From contig NZ_CP146986.1 in assembly GCF_037126175.1 (NCBI RefSeq), positions 4,898,501-4,962,500 on the forward strand: DNA of 64,000 bases, read 5' to 3'. The position numbers and the translations under genes were made by a program. This DNA comes from Pseudomonas sp. RSB 5.4 (GTDB lineage Bacteria; Pseudomonadota; Gammaproteobacteria; Pseudomonadales; Pseudomonadaceae). The notes beneath the pieces are model-generated. The model did no database searches. It had not been told where the DNA came from and worked only from the letters and a program-made list of their open reading frames with translations. Below are positions 25,622-34,183 of this stretch, piece by piece (the stretch's first letter is position 1; each line of letters begins with the position of its first letter).

Positions 25622-26545
25622 CTAGATTAGCTTTTCTTGAGTGTTAATTGTCATGCTGTAGCGCTGCTCTGACATAACTAAGCGCTCCATTAATTGTGTT
25701 TGCTGGGGTTCTAAAAGTTCCTTGATTAATATTGAAGCTTCTTTCCAAATCTGATCAGCAGCCTCTATGGTTAACCCCAGTTTTCCCAATCGCCATGTTT
25801 TTTCTCTGTCCCACCAGTAGCAATCATCCAACTGATAACAATTTGCACTTTCAAAGTAAAACTGTATCCAGCCTAATGTTTCTTTGTCTATTTTTAATTG
25901 TTTTCCACAGCGTGCCAACGCCTTCTTTCCTTCGGGGGTGTGCTTGTCAATGGCTACCCAATAAGGAAATGGCTGAGGGTTTTTATCTTTTATTGAAGTA
26001 TAGTTTGGAATGCTTTCAGTAACGGAGAGGTATGCAGTAGACACCGCAAAAGCTTTATCCCAGGGCCATCCGGCAAGTTTGAATCCATGTTCGGCAAGAT
26101 GGGTTATTTTCTTTTGTTGTTCTGTTTTCTCAAGAGCGTTTATCCAAGACCAAAAGTCATTTGGTCGCCTGATAGCTTCGCAAATGATTTTTAAATGGCG
26201 ATTGTTTTTATCATTTTTCAATAAGGTTGTGGTAGCTCCTAGTGAGAGCTCATATGCGAGGCTTCCCAATCCGGCAGCATTTTTATTTTTTTTCGACTCG
26301 GCTAGATATTCGTATTGAAGAATAAGGCTGCTGGGGATTAAATTAAATGATAAGCGCTCAGTGTTATGCCAGCACTCTTCGAATGCGATAACACCCAATC
26401 TATTCCTAAGCCATATGGTTTCATTGTTTTCGAGTAGTCGGATTGTCGCAGACCTAACCACTTTGGCGTCTGATCTACGGACAGCCTTCTGCAAAAGGGA
26501 TCTGCATTCAGCATCGATATTAGGATTGCTTCTAACGTGTGCCAT
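25622..26545 (-). CDS. Unknown protein of AT-rich island with clamp-loader-like helical motif
   Basis: 307 residues, Trp-rich in the second half (WPWDKAF, CYWWDREKTW). Residues about 14-50 (CRSLLQKAVRRSDAKVVRSA...RNRLGVIAFEECW) resemble the helical collar of RarA/MgsA and clamp-loader subunits (LQKAIRRGD...LRRLxxIAxEDxG), but no AAA+ motor is present. IDKHTPEGKKAL is another conserved-looking stretch. It is the first gene of the minus-strand pair, with an AGAGAG ribosome-binding site. The 278-bp gap to dgt should hold divergent promoters. Function unknown. Confidence 0.75.
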   Translation of the reverse strand: MAHVRSNPNIDAECRSLLQKAVRRSDAKVVRSATIRLLENNETIWLRNRLGVIAFEECWHNTERLSFNLIPSSLILQYEYLAESKKNKNAAGLGSLAYELSLGATTTLLKNDKNNRHLKIICEAIRRPNDFWSWINALEKTEQQKKITHLAEHGFKLAGWPWDKAFAVSTAYLSVTESIPNYTSIKDKNPQPFPYWVAIDKHTPEGKKALARCGKQLKIDKETLGWIQFYFESANCYQLDDCYWWDREKTWRLGKLGLTIEAADQIWKEASILIKELLEPQQTQLMERLVMSEQRYSMTINTQEKLI

Positions 26546-26823
26546 TCAAACTCTCTAGTCGTGAGGAGTTACAAACTCACGATAAAATTTAGTGCACAAT
26601 ATTAAGGCTATATTTCTATCTTAGGATGATGAATCTACACTGATTTTCCTAAAGTAGTCAATTCTGTTAGCGCCTGAATCAACGGCGGGTCCTCGCGCGG
26701 CGGGGCTTTTTTATTTGAAAAATCTCTGCAGTAATATAGAAATTGCTGGCATCGAATTATTTTTTTTGATAAAAACAGCTGAATGCCAAAGCTGATAAAG
26801 TCAAACAATCATAAGGAAATGTA

Positions 26824-28299
26824 ATGATTTACAAGGAACTGCTTTCTATAAAAAGGTTTCGCGCTTCGGCTGTTGGGGATAGGAGTAGCCTATTGCAGGC
26901 TGAAAGTGATCGTGGTCGATTACTTTTTTGTCCAGCTTTTCGTCGACTTCAACAAAAAGCCCAAGTTTTCTCTCTTGAGTCTAACGCGGCGGTTCGAAGT
27001 CGACTAACCCATTCTTTAGAAGTCTCACAGATGGGGCGATATATCGCTGACCAAATCTCGCTTCAATTAATTGAAAAAAATTTGGCATCAGGTATTGATT
27101 GCGCTGCCCTTACAACCTTTGTAGAGACTGCATGCCTGATGCATGATATTGGAAATCCCCCCTTTGGGCATTTTGGGGAGTCTGCAATATCGCAATGGTT
27201 TAGGGAGAATGGAAAAGAATCAATATCAACATCTATTGGTCTAGATGACGAACGAATGACGGCTTTTGAAGAAACCGAAATTTCGAATGCTTTAATTGAT
27301 TTTTTGGAATTTGATGGGAATCCTCAAGGCATAAGGGTAGTGACTAAGCTGCAGAGGAATTCTGATGAATACGGATTGAATCTGACTGTTACTACAATAG
27401 CCTCTTATTTAAAATATGTGAGGCAGAGTGGGGAGAAGTATATCCCGGGAGCGCCATTTTCCAAAAAATGTGGTTATTTTTCGACTGAGGCCGATTTAGT
27501 TAAAGGCGTATGGTCTGCGTTGAATTATGATGTGCCGCAACGCTTTCCCTTGGCTTATATCATGGAGGCCGCAGATGATATTGCGTATTGTATTAGCGAT
27601 CTTGAGGACTCTATAGAGAAAGGGCTTCTATCAAAACAGAAAGCGCTTGAGGATATATATGACTCTTGGATGAGCAGGGGAGCATCCTCTGATGAACTAG
27701 AGTCTGCTATAAAAGCTGTGCTTGTTCGTGCTATCGAAGGGAAGCGAGAAGACGGTTCCGAATTTACATATACGGATTTTCGAACTAGCTTAAATAGGTT
27801 GCTTGCCGTATTTTCTGCTGATCAATACATACGATGTCATGATGAGATTCTGAAAGGGCAATGTTTATCTTTAATTCCGGCAGAGTCATCGGCGGGAAAA
27901 ATTTTAGATACGCTAAAAGACTATTGCAAAGAGAAGGTTTACCGCCATGAAAGTGTTCAGATGGTCGAGCTTGCTGGGTATCGGGCTATCTATGGATTGC
28001 TTGACCAATTTGGCTGTTTACTGGACGCAAGTGAGGATAGGTTTTCTCGTGCGTTAAGATATGAAAAAAAGGATGGTGGAGAAAACCCAATAATTGTCGA
28101 AAATAAGCTGTTAAGTATTTTGCCTCGGAATTATAAGGCGGTGTACGAGGAGCATAAGTCAAAACTTGATGTTTTAGATGATCGATATAGATATCTGGAG
28201 TGGAATTTGAGGGCGCATTTGATTACCGACTTTATTTCGGGCATGACTGATGATTTTGCCATTAAAACTTATCAGATTTTAAATGGGATTAGACTATGA
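26824..28299 (+). CDS. dgt: dGTP triphosphohydrolase (Dgt/HD-domain)
   Basis: 491 residues. HD-domain dNTPase: R-L-QQKAQVFSLE, SRLTHSLEV (H63), CLMHDIGNPPFGHFGE (H107, D108) and EAADDIAYCISDLED (D251-D252), the metal set of dGTPases. The family converts dGTP to deoxyguanosine and triphosphate, and some relatives deplete dNTPs during phage infection. It differs in base composition from all core genes here. AAGGAAAT lies 6 bp before the ATG. It overlaps the following gene by ATGA. The defence role is inferred from context. Confidence 0.88.
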   Translation: MIYKELLSIKRFRASAVGDRSSLLQAESDRGRLLFCPAFRRLQQKAQVFSLESNAAVRSRLTHSLEVSQMGRYIADQISLQLIEKNLASGIDCAALTTFVETACLMHDIGNPPFGHFGESAISQWFRENGKESISTSIGLDDERMTAFEETEISNALIDFLEFDGNPQGIRVVTKLQRNSDEYGLNLTVTTIASYLKYVRQSGEKYIPGAPFSKKCGYFSTEADLVKGVWSALNYDVPQRFPLAYIMEAADDIAYCISDLEDSIEKGLLSKQKALEDIYDSWMSRGASSDELESAIKAVLVRAIEGKREDGSEFTYTDFRTSLNRLLAVFSADQYIRCHDEILKGQCLSLIPAESSAGKILDTLKDYCKEKVYRHESVQMVELAGYRAIYGLLDQFGCLLDASEDRFSRALRYEKKDGGENPIIVENKLLSILPRNYKAVYEEHKSKLDVLDDRYRYLEWNLRAHLITDFISGMTDDFAIKTYQILNGIRL

Positions 28300-28883
28300 C
28301 TCTGATGTTTTTTGATAGCCATCCGTATTGGAGCGTAAGGGATATCGTCGAAAAAAATAGCAGTGTAGTCGCTTTATGTTTTAGTTATTACACATATGTT
28401 CCTCAGTCTTTAACGGATGAGCGGGAGATTTTCTCAATATCAAGAAGTCAACTTCTTGATGAGAGATTCATGTTCAAGGTTATTGTTGATACTCCAGATG
28501 GGCAAGAGTTAGCTCTACACTCAACGGTCACTATGGAAAATGGTGATGTTTTACATTTTCCCATGATAGATATGTCTACCGGATCTACAGCTCACCTTGA
28601 GAAGGTCAGACCTATTCTGGGTGATGAGCTTTTTTTTGATTTTGACTGGTATAAAAGTGGACGCTCGTATCACGGATACGGGAAGTTTTTAATGAATCAA
28701 GAAGAGTGGACTGTGCAAATGGGTAAGCTTCTGCTCGTGAATAAGATAGGTGTGCCGCCGACAGTAGACCCTCGATGGGTTGGGCATCGGTTAATTGCGG
28801 GTTACTCTGCATTGCGATGGACCAGAAATACTTCTCATTATGTCGGACTTCCACATAAAGTAGGTGGAAAAAACAAGCTCTAA
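28296..28883 (+). CDS. Unknown dGTPase-coupled protein with primase/polymerase-like motifs
   Basis: 195 residues, translationally coupled to dgt. Residues 113-117 (FFDFD), 121-128 (SGRSYHGY, H126) and 157-161 (VDPRW, D158) occur in the order of the metal Asp pair, sGxxyH and second Asp motifs of archaeo-eukaryotic primases. FPMIDMST at 88-95 is an alternative first motif. This is a motif-level resemblance only; the protein is short for a PrimPol. C-terminal GHRLIAGYSALRWT looks conserved. A nucleotide-handling partner for the dGTPase is a fair inference. Confidence 0.7.
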   Translation: MTLMFFDSHPYWSVRDIVEKNSSVVALCFSYYTYVPQSLTDEREIFSISRSQLLDERFMFKVIVDTPDGQELALHSTVTMENGDVLHFPMIDMSTGSTAHLEKVRPILGDELFFDFDWYKSGRSYHGYGKFLMNQEEWTVQMGKLLLVNKIGVPPTVDPRWVGHRLIAGYSALRWTRNTSHYVGLPHKVGGKNKL

Positions 28884-29001
28884 TTTTTATATGAGTCTGA
28901 TGAGGATAGTGCTTATCTTTTTTTATACCTATAGGCAAGTCTGATTTTTCGGCTGTTTTTGCCATTTTTATATTTCCAAATTACATTTCAATTATTTATC
29001 G

Positions 29002-29070
29002 CGCCGTGAGGTTTACGTCAAAGTAGCCTTACTTAAGCAACTGCAAGATGAAATCAGCGATGGTCAATGA
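29002..29070 (+). pseudogene. 3' remnant of a toxin gene ahead of higA
   Basis: An open frame RREVYVKVALLKQLQDEISDGQ ends in TGA and overlaps the antitoxin start by 11 bp, as toxin genes do in toxin-first HigBA pairs. Upstream of 29002 the sequence turns abruptly AT-rich and non-homologous. The toxin has therefore been cut by the island, leaving an orphan antitoxin. Confidence 0.55.
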
Positions 29071-29344
29071 ACTGGAGCAATTCCAGCAGGACTTGTTGGA
29101 CTCTGTTCACCAAATGAAGGCGGGAAACGCAGCTCGTGTGACAGAGGTGCCACTTTTCGCGGCTGCTGAAGCGCGGGCCAAGGTGGGCGTTTCGCAGAGT
29201 GCATTTGCCAAGTTGATCGGCGTGAGTTTGCGGACGTTGCAGGATTGGGAGCAGGGTCGCAGGCAGCCGACAGGTGCGGCACAGACACTGTTACGTGTTG
29301 CTAGCCATCATCCGGAAGCATTGCGGGATTTGCAGCCAGCCTGA
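29060..29344 (+). CDS. higA: HigA-type helix-turn-helix antitoxin
   Basis: 94 residues. The C-terminal Xre helix-turn-helix is intact: KVGVSQSAFAKLIGVSLRTLQDWEQGRRQPTGAAQTLL. The start at 29060 is chosen by alignment with the truncated paralogue at 23419 (M-x-NELE); an ATG at 29048 is also in frame. Its cognate toxin survives only as a 3' tail, so the gene is probably an orphan regulator. The paralogue 5.6 kb away suggests the locus was once duplicated or that related modules gather here. Confidence 0.85.
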   Translation: MVNELEQFQQDLLDSVHQMKAGNAARVTEVPLFAAAEARAKVGVSQSAFAKLIGVSLRTLQDWEQGRRQPTGAAQTLLRVASHHPEALRDLQPA

Positions 29345-29440
29345 GGTGAAAACATCTACAGATTGTTCCGATTAGAAACCGGAAATGCGGTTGCTGATGA
29401 TCGGAGATGTGGACGAAATGTGGACACTCCAGAAACAACA

Positions 29441-29466
29441 AAGCCCCTGCATTTCTGCAGGGGCTT
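29441..29466 (-). terminator. Terminator of tRNA-Thr
   Basis: Perfect 11-bp stem AAGCCCCTGCA with a TTTC loop. On the minus strand it follows the tRNA 3' end by 9 bp and is followed by T-rich sequence. Confidence 0.85.
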
Positions 29467-29475
29467 CGTTTTGTA

Positions 29476-29551
<76 letters not shown>

Positions 29552-29971
29552 GTGTGGGCGACGATTATAGCGATTGGGTTGGTTCTGTAAACCCCTGAAT
29601 TCAGACTATTTTTACGCAGGCGCTGGATCAGGCTTGGCGTGAGCGGTGACGCCGGGTTTTTAGCCGCAAAACCGAGGTGCTACGCGATCAAGCCAGACTG
29701 AGCGTGAGGGCAGAATTTCCGCACCGTTCAAGCACCCATTTCACCCGTTTATGTCGTTTTGATTGGAAGCTTATGCACAACGGATGGGCGCTACGGCTGC
29801 GTTGCAGGGGATTTTGTGGACACGTTCTCATTTTGTGTGCAAATCCCTGTTTTACAGGTTTTTTATCTATATGAACAAAAAATGACCAATGCTGTTTAAG
29901 CGGTCTAACGGCCGTGAATATTGGATCCACTGGAAAACCATCAACAGAGTTATCCACAGGCTGTAAAGATT
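29552..29971. other. 420-bp stretch without a gene
   Basis: It holds the tRNA-Thr promoter side and AT-rich sequence near 29850-29900. There is one perfect DnaA-box-like TTATCCACA at 29950-29958, just beyond the methyltransferase stop. No other boxes cluster with it, so an origin is not claimed. Confidence 0.4.
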
Positions 29972-31207
29972 TTAAGCGCGTTCAGCCAGCAGCAGGAAAT
30001 TACGCGGTGTCAGTGGGGTGTCGCAAAAGGTGCCGAGGCGTACGACATACCCCTGTTCACCGAGGAAAATCGCTCGATCAAGGTTCAGCCAAAGCTCCAA
30101 CGGTCGTCGGAACAGTCCGCGCAGTAGTTCCAGGTTGCGAACTTCGGCCAACCGCTGCCAACCGGCGGCTTCCAGTGCCTGCCAGTCTGGCGTGCCGATT
30201 GTGGATAACTCTTTCAGCGCTGCCAGGTCGCGGCAGTAATCGGCGAAGGGTTTGTCCAGCCAGACGCTGGGCAGGGACGGGGTTGGCAGGTATTCGTCGA
30301 CGCCGCGCAGTTGCCGTTGCAGCAGGTCGAAGGCCAGGCGCCGGGCCATCGAGGTGTCGCGCTGACGTCGGACGCGTGCGCCAGCGGTGACGGTTTCGCT
30401 CATGGGCAGTGCCAGATCTTCGAGTGAGAGTTGTAGGGCAGATCGCATGCCGGCGCAGGACAAGGCCTGGTACTCGTTGCGATTGATCCGGTTGTAGCAG
30501 CACGGGGCGATGGCCATCTGCTGACATCCGGCAGCGCTCGCCAGTTGCATCAGGCGCACATGCAGGTCGCCGCAGGCGTGCAGGGCGACCGGGGTGTGTT
30601 GAGCGCTCAAAACAGTCGTGGCGTCTGCTGCCAGCACATCCTGCTCGACATGCAGGGTGTGCAAATGATGGCGCTGACTTAATGCCTGACCGCTGGCGAC
30701 CAGCGCCGGATCGTATTCAACACAGGTCAGCTGTTGCCCGGCGCCCAGCAGGCGCCTGCCCAAATGCCCCTTGCCGGAACACCAGTCCAGCCAATGTGTT
30801 GGCGCAGAGGCGAAAGACAAGCGGCTGGCGAACGCTTCAATTTGCTGCCACTTGCGCCCCGGCACATCGACATTCAATCGATGGCCTGCCGCTTCCAGCG
30901 CATGTGCCGGCAACTCTCCGACTGCGCTCAGCGCAGCCGACAACGCCGCCAATGCAGCGAACGGCTCCGGCGCATCGATGAGATCGGCAGGGTGGTTATG
31001 CACAAGCTCTGCATCTTCCAGCGATCGTCCGCGTAGCCACGAAGCCAATTCGGGGTAGGCGGTTTCCCATGGAAGCGAAAGATGAGTGAACGGACGAGGT
31101 TTCCACAGCGCCTGATGCTCAATTAAAAAAGCATCCAGCGCAGTGAAACGGGCGAGTAGGTCCTCGCCCGTCAGCACGTGGGAAGTTTCAACGCCCCTGG
31201 CAGGCAT
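29972..31207 (-). CDS. SAM-dependent methyltransferase (METTL25/Methyltransf_32-like)
   Basis: 411 residues. The SAM-binding motif is WLDWCSGKGHLGRRL and is followed by CVEYDP, then ALHACGDL and APCCYNRI. The HACGDL-APCCY pairing is typical of the RRNAD1/METTL25 group. The target is unknown (RNA or protein). The ATG at 31207 overlaps the end of the upstream permease by 20 bp; a GTG about 10 codons in is an alternative start. It is the last gene of the ABC-transporter unit. Confidence 0.85.
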   Translation of the reverse strand: MPARGVETSHVLTGEDLLARFTALDAFLIEHQALWKPRPFTHLSLPWETAYPELASWLRGRSLEDAELVHNHPADLIDAPEPFAALAALSAALSAVGELPAHALEAAGHRLNVDVPGRKWQQIEAFASRLSFASAPTHWLDWCSGKGHLGRRLLGAGQQLTCVEYDPALVASGQALSQRHHLHTLHVEQDVLAADATTVLSAQHTPVALHACGDLHVRLMQLASAAGCQQMAIAPCCYNRINRNEYQALSCAGMRSALQLSLEDLALPMSETVTAGARVRRQRDTSMARRLAFDLLQRQLRGVDEYLPTPSLPSVWLDKPFADYCRDLAALKELSTIGTPDWQALEAAGWQRLAEVRNLELLRGLFRRPLELWLNLDRAIFLGEQGYVVRLGTFCDTPLTPRNFLLLAERA

Positions 31208-31877
31208 CGACGCGCAGCCAGCGCTCCAGCAGCTTGAAGCCGCGCACCAGCACGTAGGACATCAGCAGATAGAACACGCCAGCGGCGAAGAAGATTTCCA
31301 CCGGCAGGTAGGTGCGGGCAATGATCGTGCGGGCCATGCCGGTCAGCTCCAGCAGAGTCACGGTGCTCGCCAGCGCACTGGCCTTGAGCATCAGGATCAC
31401 TTCGTTGCTGTAGGCCGGCAGGCCGATGCGCGCCGCACGCGGCAACATGATGTAGAACATCGCCTTGGGCTTGGACATGCCCAGTGCCCGCGCCGCTTCG
31501 ATTTCGCCCGGCGGAATGGCCTGGATCGCGCCGCGCAGGATCTCGGCAATGTACGCCGCGGTGTGCAGGGTCATGGTCGCGGTGGTACACCAGAACGGAT
31601 CGCGCAGGTACGGCCACAGTGCGCTGCTACGCACCGCATCGAACTGCGCCAGGCCGTAGTAGACGAGGAACAGTTGCACCAGCAGCGGCGTGCCACGGAA
31701 AAAGAAGATGTAGGCGTAGGGCAAAGCGCGCACGTACCACAGCTTCGAGGAGCGGGCGATGCCCAGCGGAATGGCCAGCAACAGGCCGGCAATCACGGCA
31801 ATCGCCACCAGTTCCAGGGTCAGGGTCGCGCCCTGCGCCAGTTTCGGCAGCCACTTGATGATCACTTCCCAGTTCAT
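31188..31877 (-). CDS. Polar amino-acid ABC transporter permease (HisM-like)
   Basis: 229 residues with about five membrane helices. The EAA loop that binds the ATPase is EIEAARALGMSKPKAMFYIMLPRA, and FFFRGTPLLVQLFLVYYG is characteristic of the HisMQ/GlnP family. The start at 31877 overlaps the HisQ-like stop as ATGA. Together they form the heterodimeric channel. Substrate probably basic amino acids (see the binding protein). Confidence 0.93.
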   Translation of the reverse strand: MNWEVIIKWLPKLAQGATLTLELVAIAVIAGLLLAIPLGIARSSKLWYVRALPYAYIFFFRGTPLLVQLFLVYYGLAQFDAVRSSALWPYLRDPFWCTTATMTLHTAAYIAEILRGAIQAIPPGEIEAARALGMSKPKAMFYIMLPRAARIGLPAYSNEVILMLKASALASTVTLLELTGMARTIIARTYLPVEIFFAAGVFYLLMSYVLVRGFKLLERWLRVDACQGR

Positions 31878-32569
31878 GAAGCGCTCCTCGCAAAGCCGCG
31901 AGCGGCGCGTTTTTCCAGGAAGTGCATGCCGCTCATCGCCAGCACTGTCAGGCCCAGATACATCACCGCGGCCACCAGATAGAAGGTGAACGGCTGTTTC
32001 GACACGGTCACGCCGATCTGCGCGTGACGCATGATTTCTTCCAGGCCGATCACCGACACCAGCGCGGTGTCTTTCATCAGAATCATAAACAGATTGCCCA
32101 GGCCGGGCAGGGCGATGCGCCACATCTGCGGCATGATCAGCTTGGTGAAGATCCGCCATTTCGACAGGCCCAGCGCCACACCGGCTTCACGGTGGCCCTT
32201 GGGAATGGCGAGGATCGCGCCGCGGAACACTTCTGTGGCGTAGGCGCCGAAGCACAGGCCCAGCGCAATCACGCCAGCGGCGAATGCGCTGAGTTGCAGG
32301 TCGGGGTTGCCGAAGAACTCACCGAGGCTGCGCATCAGGTTGACCGTACCGAAGTAGATCAACAGCACCCAGAGCAATTCCGGGACACCGCGCACCAAAG
32401 TCGAATAAGTACCGCCAAGCCATTGCAACGGCTTGTACGGGGAAGTCTTGGCCAAGGCGCCGAGCAAACCGAGCACCAGTCCCAGGCACAGGGCCGTCAG
32501 CGCCAGTTTGACGGTCATCAGCGCACCGGCAGCGAGGGCCGGGCCGAATCCGTAGAGGTCGATAATCAT
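31874..32569 (-). CDS. Polar amino-acid ABC transporter permease (HisQ-like)
   Basis: 231 residues with about five helices. LVRGVPELLWVLLIYFGT and the EAA loop HREAGVALGLSKWRIFTKLIMP are present. It is the second permease of the pair, coupled to HisM by a 4-bp overlap and lying 77 bp downstream of the binding-protein gene. That small gap has GC-rich dyads that could be a processing or partial termination site, lowering permease yield relative to binding protein. Confidence 0.93.
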   Translation of the reverse strand: MIIDLYGFGPALAAGALMTVKLALTALCLGLVLGLLGALAKTSPYKPLQWLGGTYSTLVRGVPELLWVLLIYFGTVNLMRSLGEFFGNPDLQLSAFAAGVIALGLCFGAYATEVFRGAILAIPKGHREAGVALGLSKWRIFTKLIMPQMWRIALPGLGNLFMILMKDTALVSVIGLEEIMRHAQIGVTVSKQPFTFYLVAAVMYLGLTVLAMSGMHFLEKRAARGFARSAS

Positions 32570-32646
32570 GGATTTCTTTTCAAATCGCGGCAGGCAAGGC
32601 CGGGAGCCGGCGCCGTCGGATCACGGCGCCGGTCCCGCAGGTCAGA

Positions 32647-33396
32647 TCAATAGATGCTGAACGGGAAGTACTTGTCGTTGATCTTCTTGTAGGTACCGTC
32701 AGCGACGATTTCCTTCAGCGCGGCGTTCAGCTTCTCACGCAGCGGATCGCCTTTACGCACGGCGATGCCGATCTTGTCGCTTTCCACGACAGGGTCGCCC
32801 TTGAACTCGTAGTTCTTGCCGGCGTCGGTTTTCAGCCAGTCGTAGTTGGCGTACTTGTCGGCGAGGATCGCGTCGACACGACCGGAGGTCAGGTCCAGGT
32901 AGGCGTTTTCCTGGGTATCGTAGAGTTTTACTTCGATATCGCTACCGTAAGTGTCCTCGAGCCAGGTGCCGGCGAGGGTGGCGCGCTGCGTGCCGATGAT
33001 CTTGCCTTTGAGTGAATCCTTGTCGGTTTTGAACTCTTTATCTTTCTGCGCGATGAACTGCAGCTTGTTCGAGTAGTACGGGTCAGTGAAGTCCACCGCG
33101 CCCTTGCGCTCTTCGGTGATCGACAGCGAGGAGATCAGGAAGTCGAACTTCTTCGCGTTCAACGCAGGGATGATGCCGTCCCAGTCGGAGGTGACCACGG
33201 TGCACTCGACTTTCATCTTGGCGCACAGGGCGTCACCGATGTCTTTGTCGAAGCCGACCACGTTGCCGCTGGCGTCTTTGTTGTTGAACGGCGGGTAAGC
33301 CGCTTCGATGCCCATCTTCAGGGTCTCGGCCATGGCACCGGCGCTGAACGCGAGGGTGACGGCGGCGGCCAGGAAGACCTTTTTAAAATTCTGCAT
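32647..33396 (-). CDS. Polar amino-acid ABC transporter substrate-binding protein
   Basis: 249-residue periplasmic protein. The signal peptide MQNFKKVFLAAAVTLAFSAGAMA is cut before ETLKMG. The family 3 signature GFDKDIGDALCAKM and the disulphide pair (ALCAKMKVECTV) resemble lysine/arginine/ornithine- and histidine-binding proteins. The ATG at 33396 has GGAG 8 bp upstream; the open frame upstream of it belongs to the ATPase gene and is not used. Specificity for basic amino acids is likely but unproved. Confidence 0.93.
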   Translation of the reverse strand: MQNFKKVFLAAAVTLAFSAGAMAETLKMGIEAAYPPFNNKDASGNVVGFDKDIGDALCAKMKVECTVVTSDWDGIIPALNAKKFDFLISSLSITEERKGAVDFTDPYYSNKLQFIAQKDKEFKTDKDSLKGKIIGTQRATLAGTWLEDTYGSDIEVKLYDTQENAYLDLTSGRVDAILADKYANYDWLKTDAGKNYEFKGDPVVESDKIGIAVRKGDPLREKLNAALKEIVADGTYKKINDKYFPFSIY

Positions 33397-33409
33397 GCAT
33401 GTTGCTCCG

Positions 33410-34183
33410 TTAGCGGTTGCTGGACATGAATTGTTTGCAGCGCGCCGAAAGCGGGTTGTCGAACACCTGCTGAGGCGATCCTTGCTCTTCCACCAGCCCC
33501 TGGTGGAGGAACACCACTTCGCTGGAGACCTGACGGGCAAAGCCCATCTCGTGGGTCACCAACAGCATGGTGCGGCCTTCTTCGGCCAGTGCGCGGATGA
33601 CACTAAGTACTTCCTGAACCATTTCCGGGTCAAGGGCGGAGGTGGGTTCGTCGAACAGAATCACCTTCGGCTGCATCGCCAGCGTGCGGGCGATCGCGGC
33701 CCGTTGTTGCTGACCACCGGACAATTGCGCCGGGTAGGCGTGGCGCTTGTCGGCGATGCCGACCTTGGCCAGCAGCGCTTCGGCGACTTCGATCGCCTCG
33801 GCCTTGCTCTGGCCGAGCACGCGGCGCGGGGCTTCGATGATGTTGTCGAGCACGCTCATGTGCGGCCACAGATTAAAGTTTTGAAATACAAAACCAATCT
33901 CGGAACGCAGGCGGTTGATCTGTTTGCCATCAGCGGCAACCAGTTCGCCATTCTTGGCGGGCTTGAGCTTGAGTTCTTCACCGGCCACCAGAATCTGGCC
34001 CTGGTGCGGGTTTTCCAGCAGGTTGATGCAACGCAGGAACGTGGACTTGCCGGAACCGGAGGAACCGAGGATCGAGATCACATCGCCGTCGCGGGCGGTC
34101 AGCGAGATGCCTTTGAGCACCTCAAGCTGTCCGTAGCGTTTGTGCAAGTTGCGGATTTCAAGCGCGGGCGTGGCCTCAGCCAT
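33410..34183 (-). CDS. Polar amino-acid ABC transporter ATP-binding protein (HisP-like)
   Basis: 257 residues. Walker A GSSGSGKST, Q-loop FQNFNLWPH, signature LSGGQQQR, Walker B VILFDEP and H-loop THEMGF are all intact. It is the first gene of a P-J-Q-M unit, with the binding-protein gene 13 bp on. The HisP-type insertion after beta 3 (GEELKLKPAKNGELVAADGKQ) is present, typical of the basic-amino-acid branch. Confidence 0.95.
   Translation of the reverse strand: MAEATPALEIRNLHKRYGQLEVLKGISLTARDGDVISILGSSGSGKSTFLRCINLLENPHQGQILVAGEELKLKPAKNGELVAADGKQINRLRSEIGFVFQNFNLWPHMSVLDNIIEAPRRVLGQSKAEAIEVAEALLAKVGIADKRHAYPAQLSGGQQQRAAIARTLAMQPKVILFDEPTSALDPEMVQEVLSVIRALAEEGRTMLLVTHEMGFARQVSSEVVFLHQGLVEEQGSPQQVFDNPLSARCKQFMSSNR

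Noticed and set aside
26690..26715. GC-rich run followed by T6 between the divergent island operons
   Set aside because: Pairing is too imperfect to call a terminator; it could be remnant or promoter DNA.
28612..28965. 117-codon minus-strand frame over the dGTPase partner
   Set aside because: Lies opposite a coupled gene, lacks a good start site and shows no motif.
29950..29958. Perfect DnaA-box-like TTATCCACA
   Set aside because: A single box with no cluster or AT-rich unwinding element nearby, and no dnaA/rpmH context; chance is likely.
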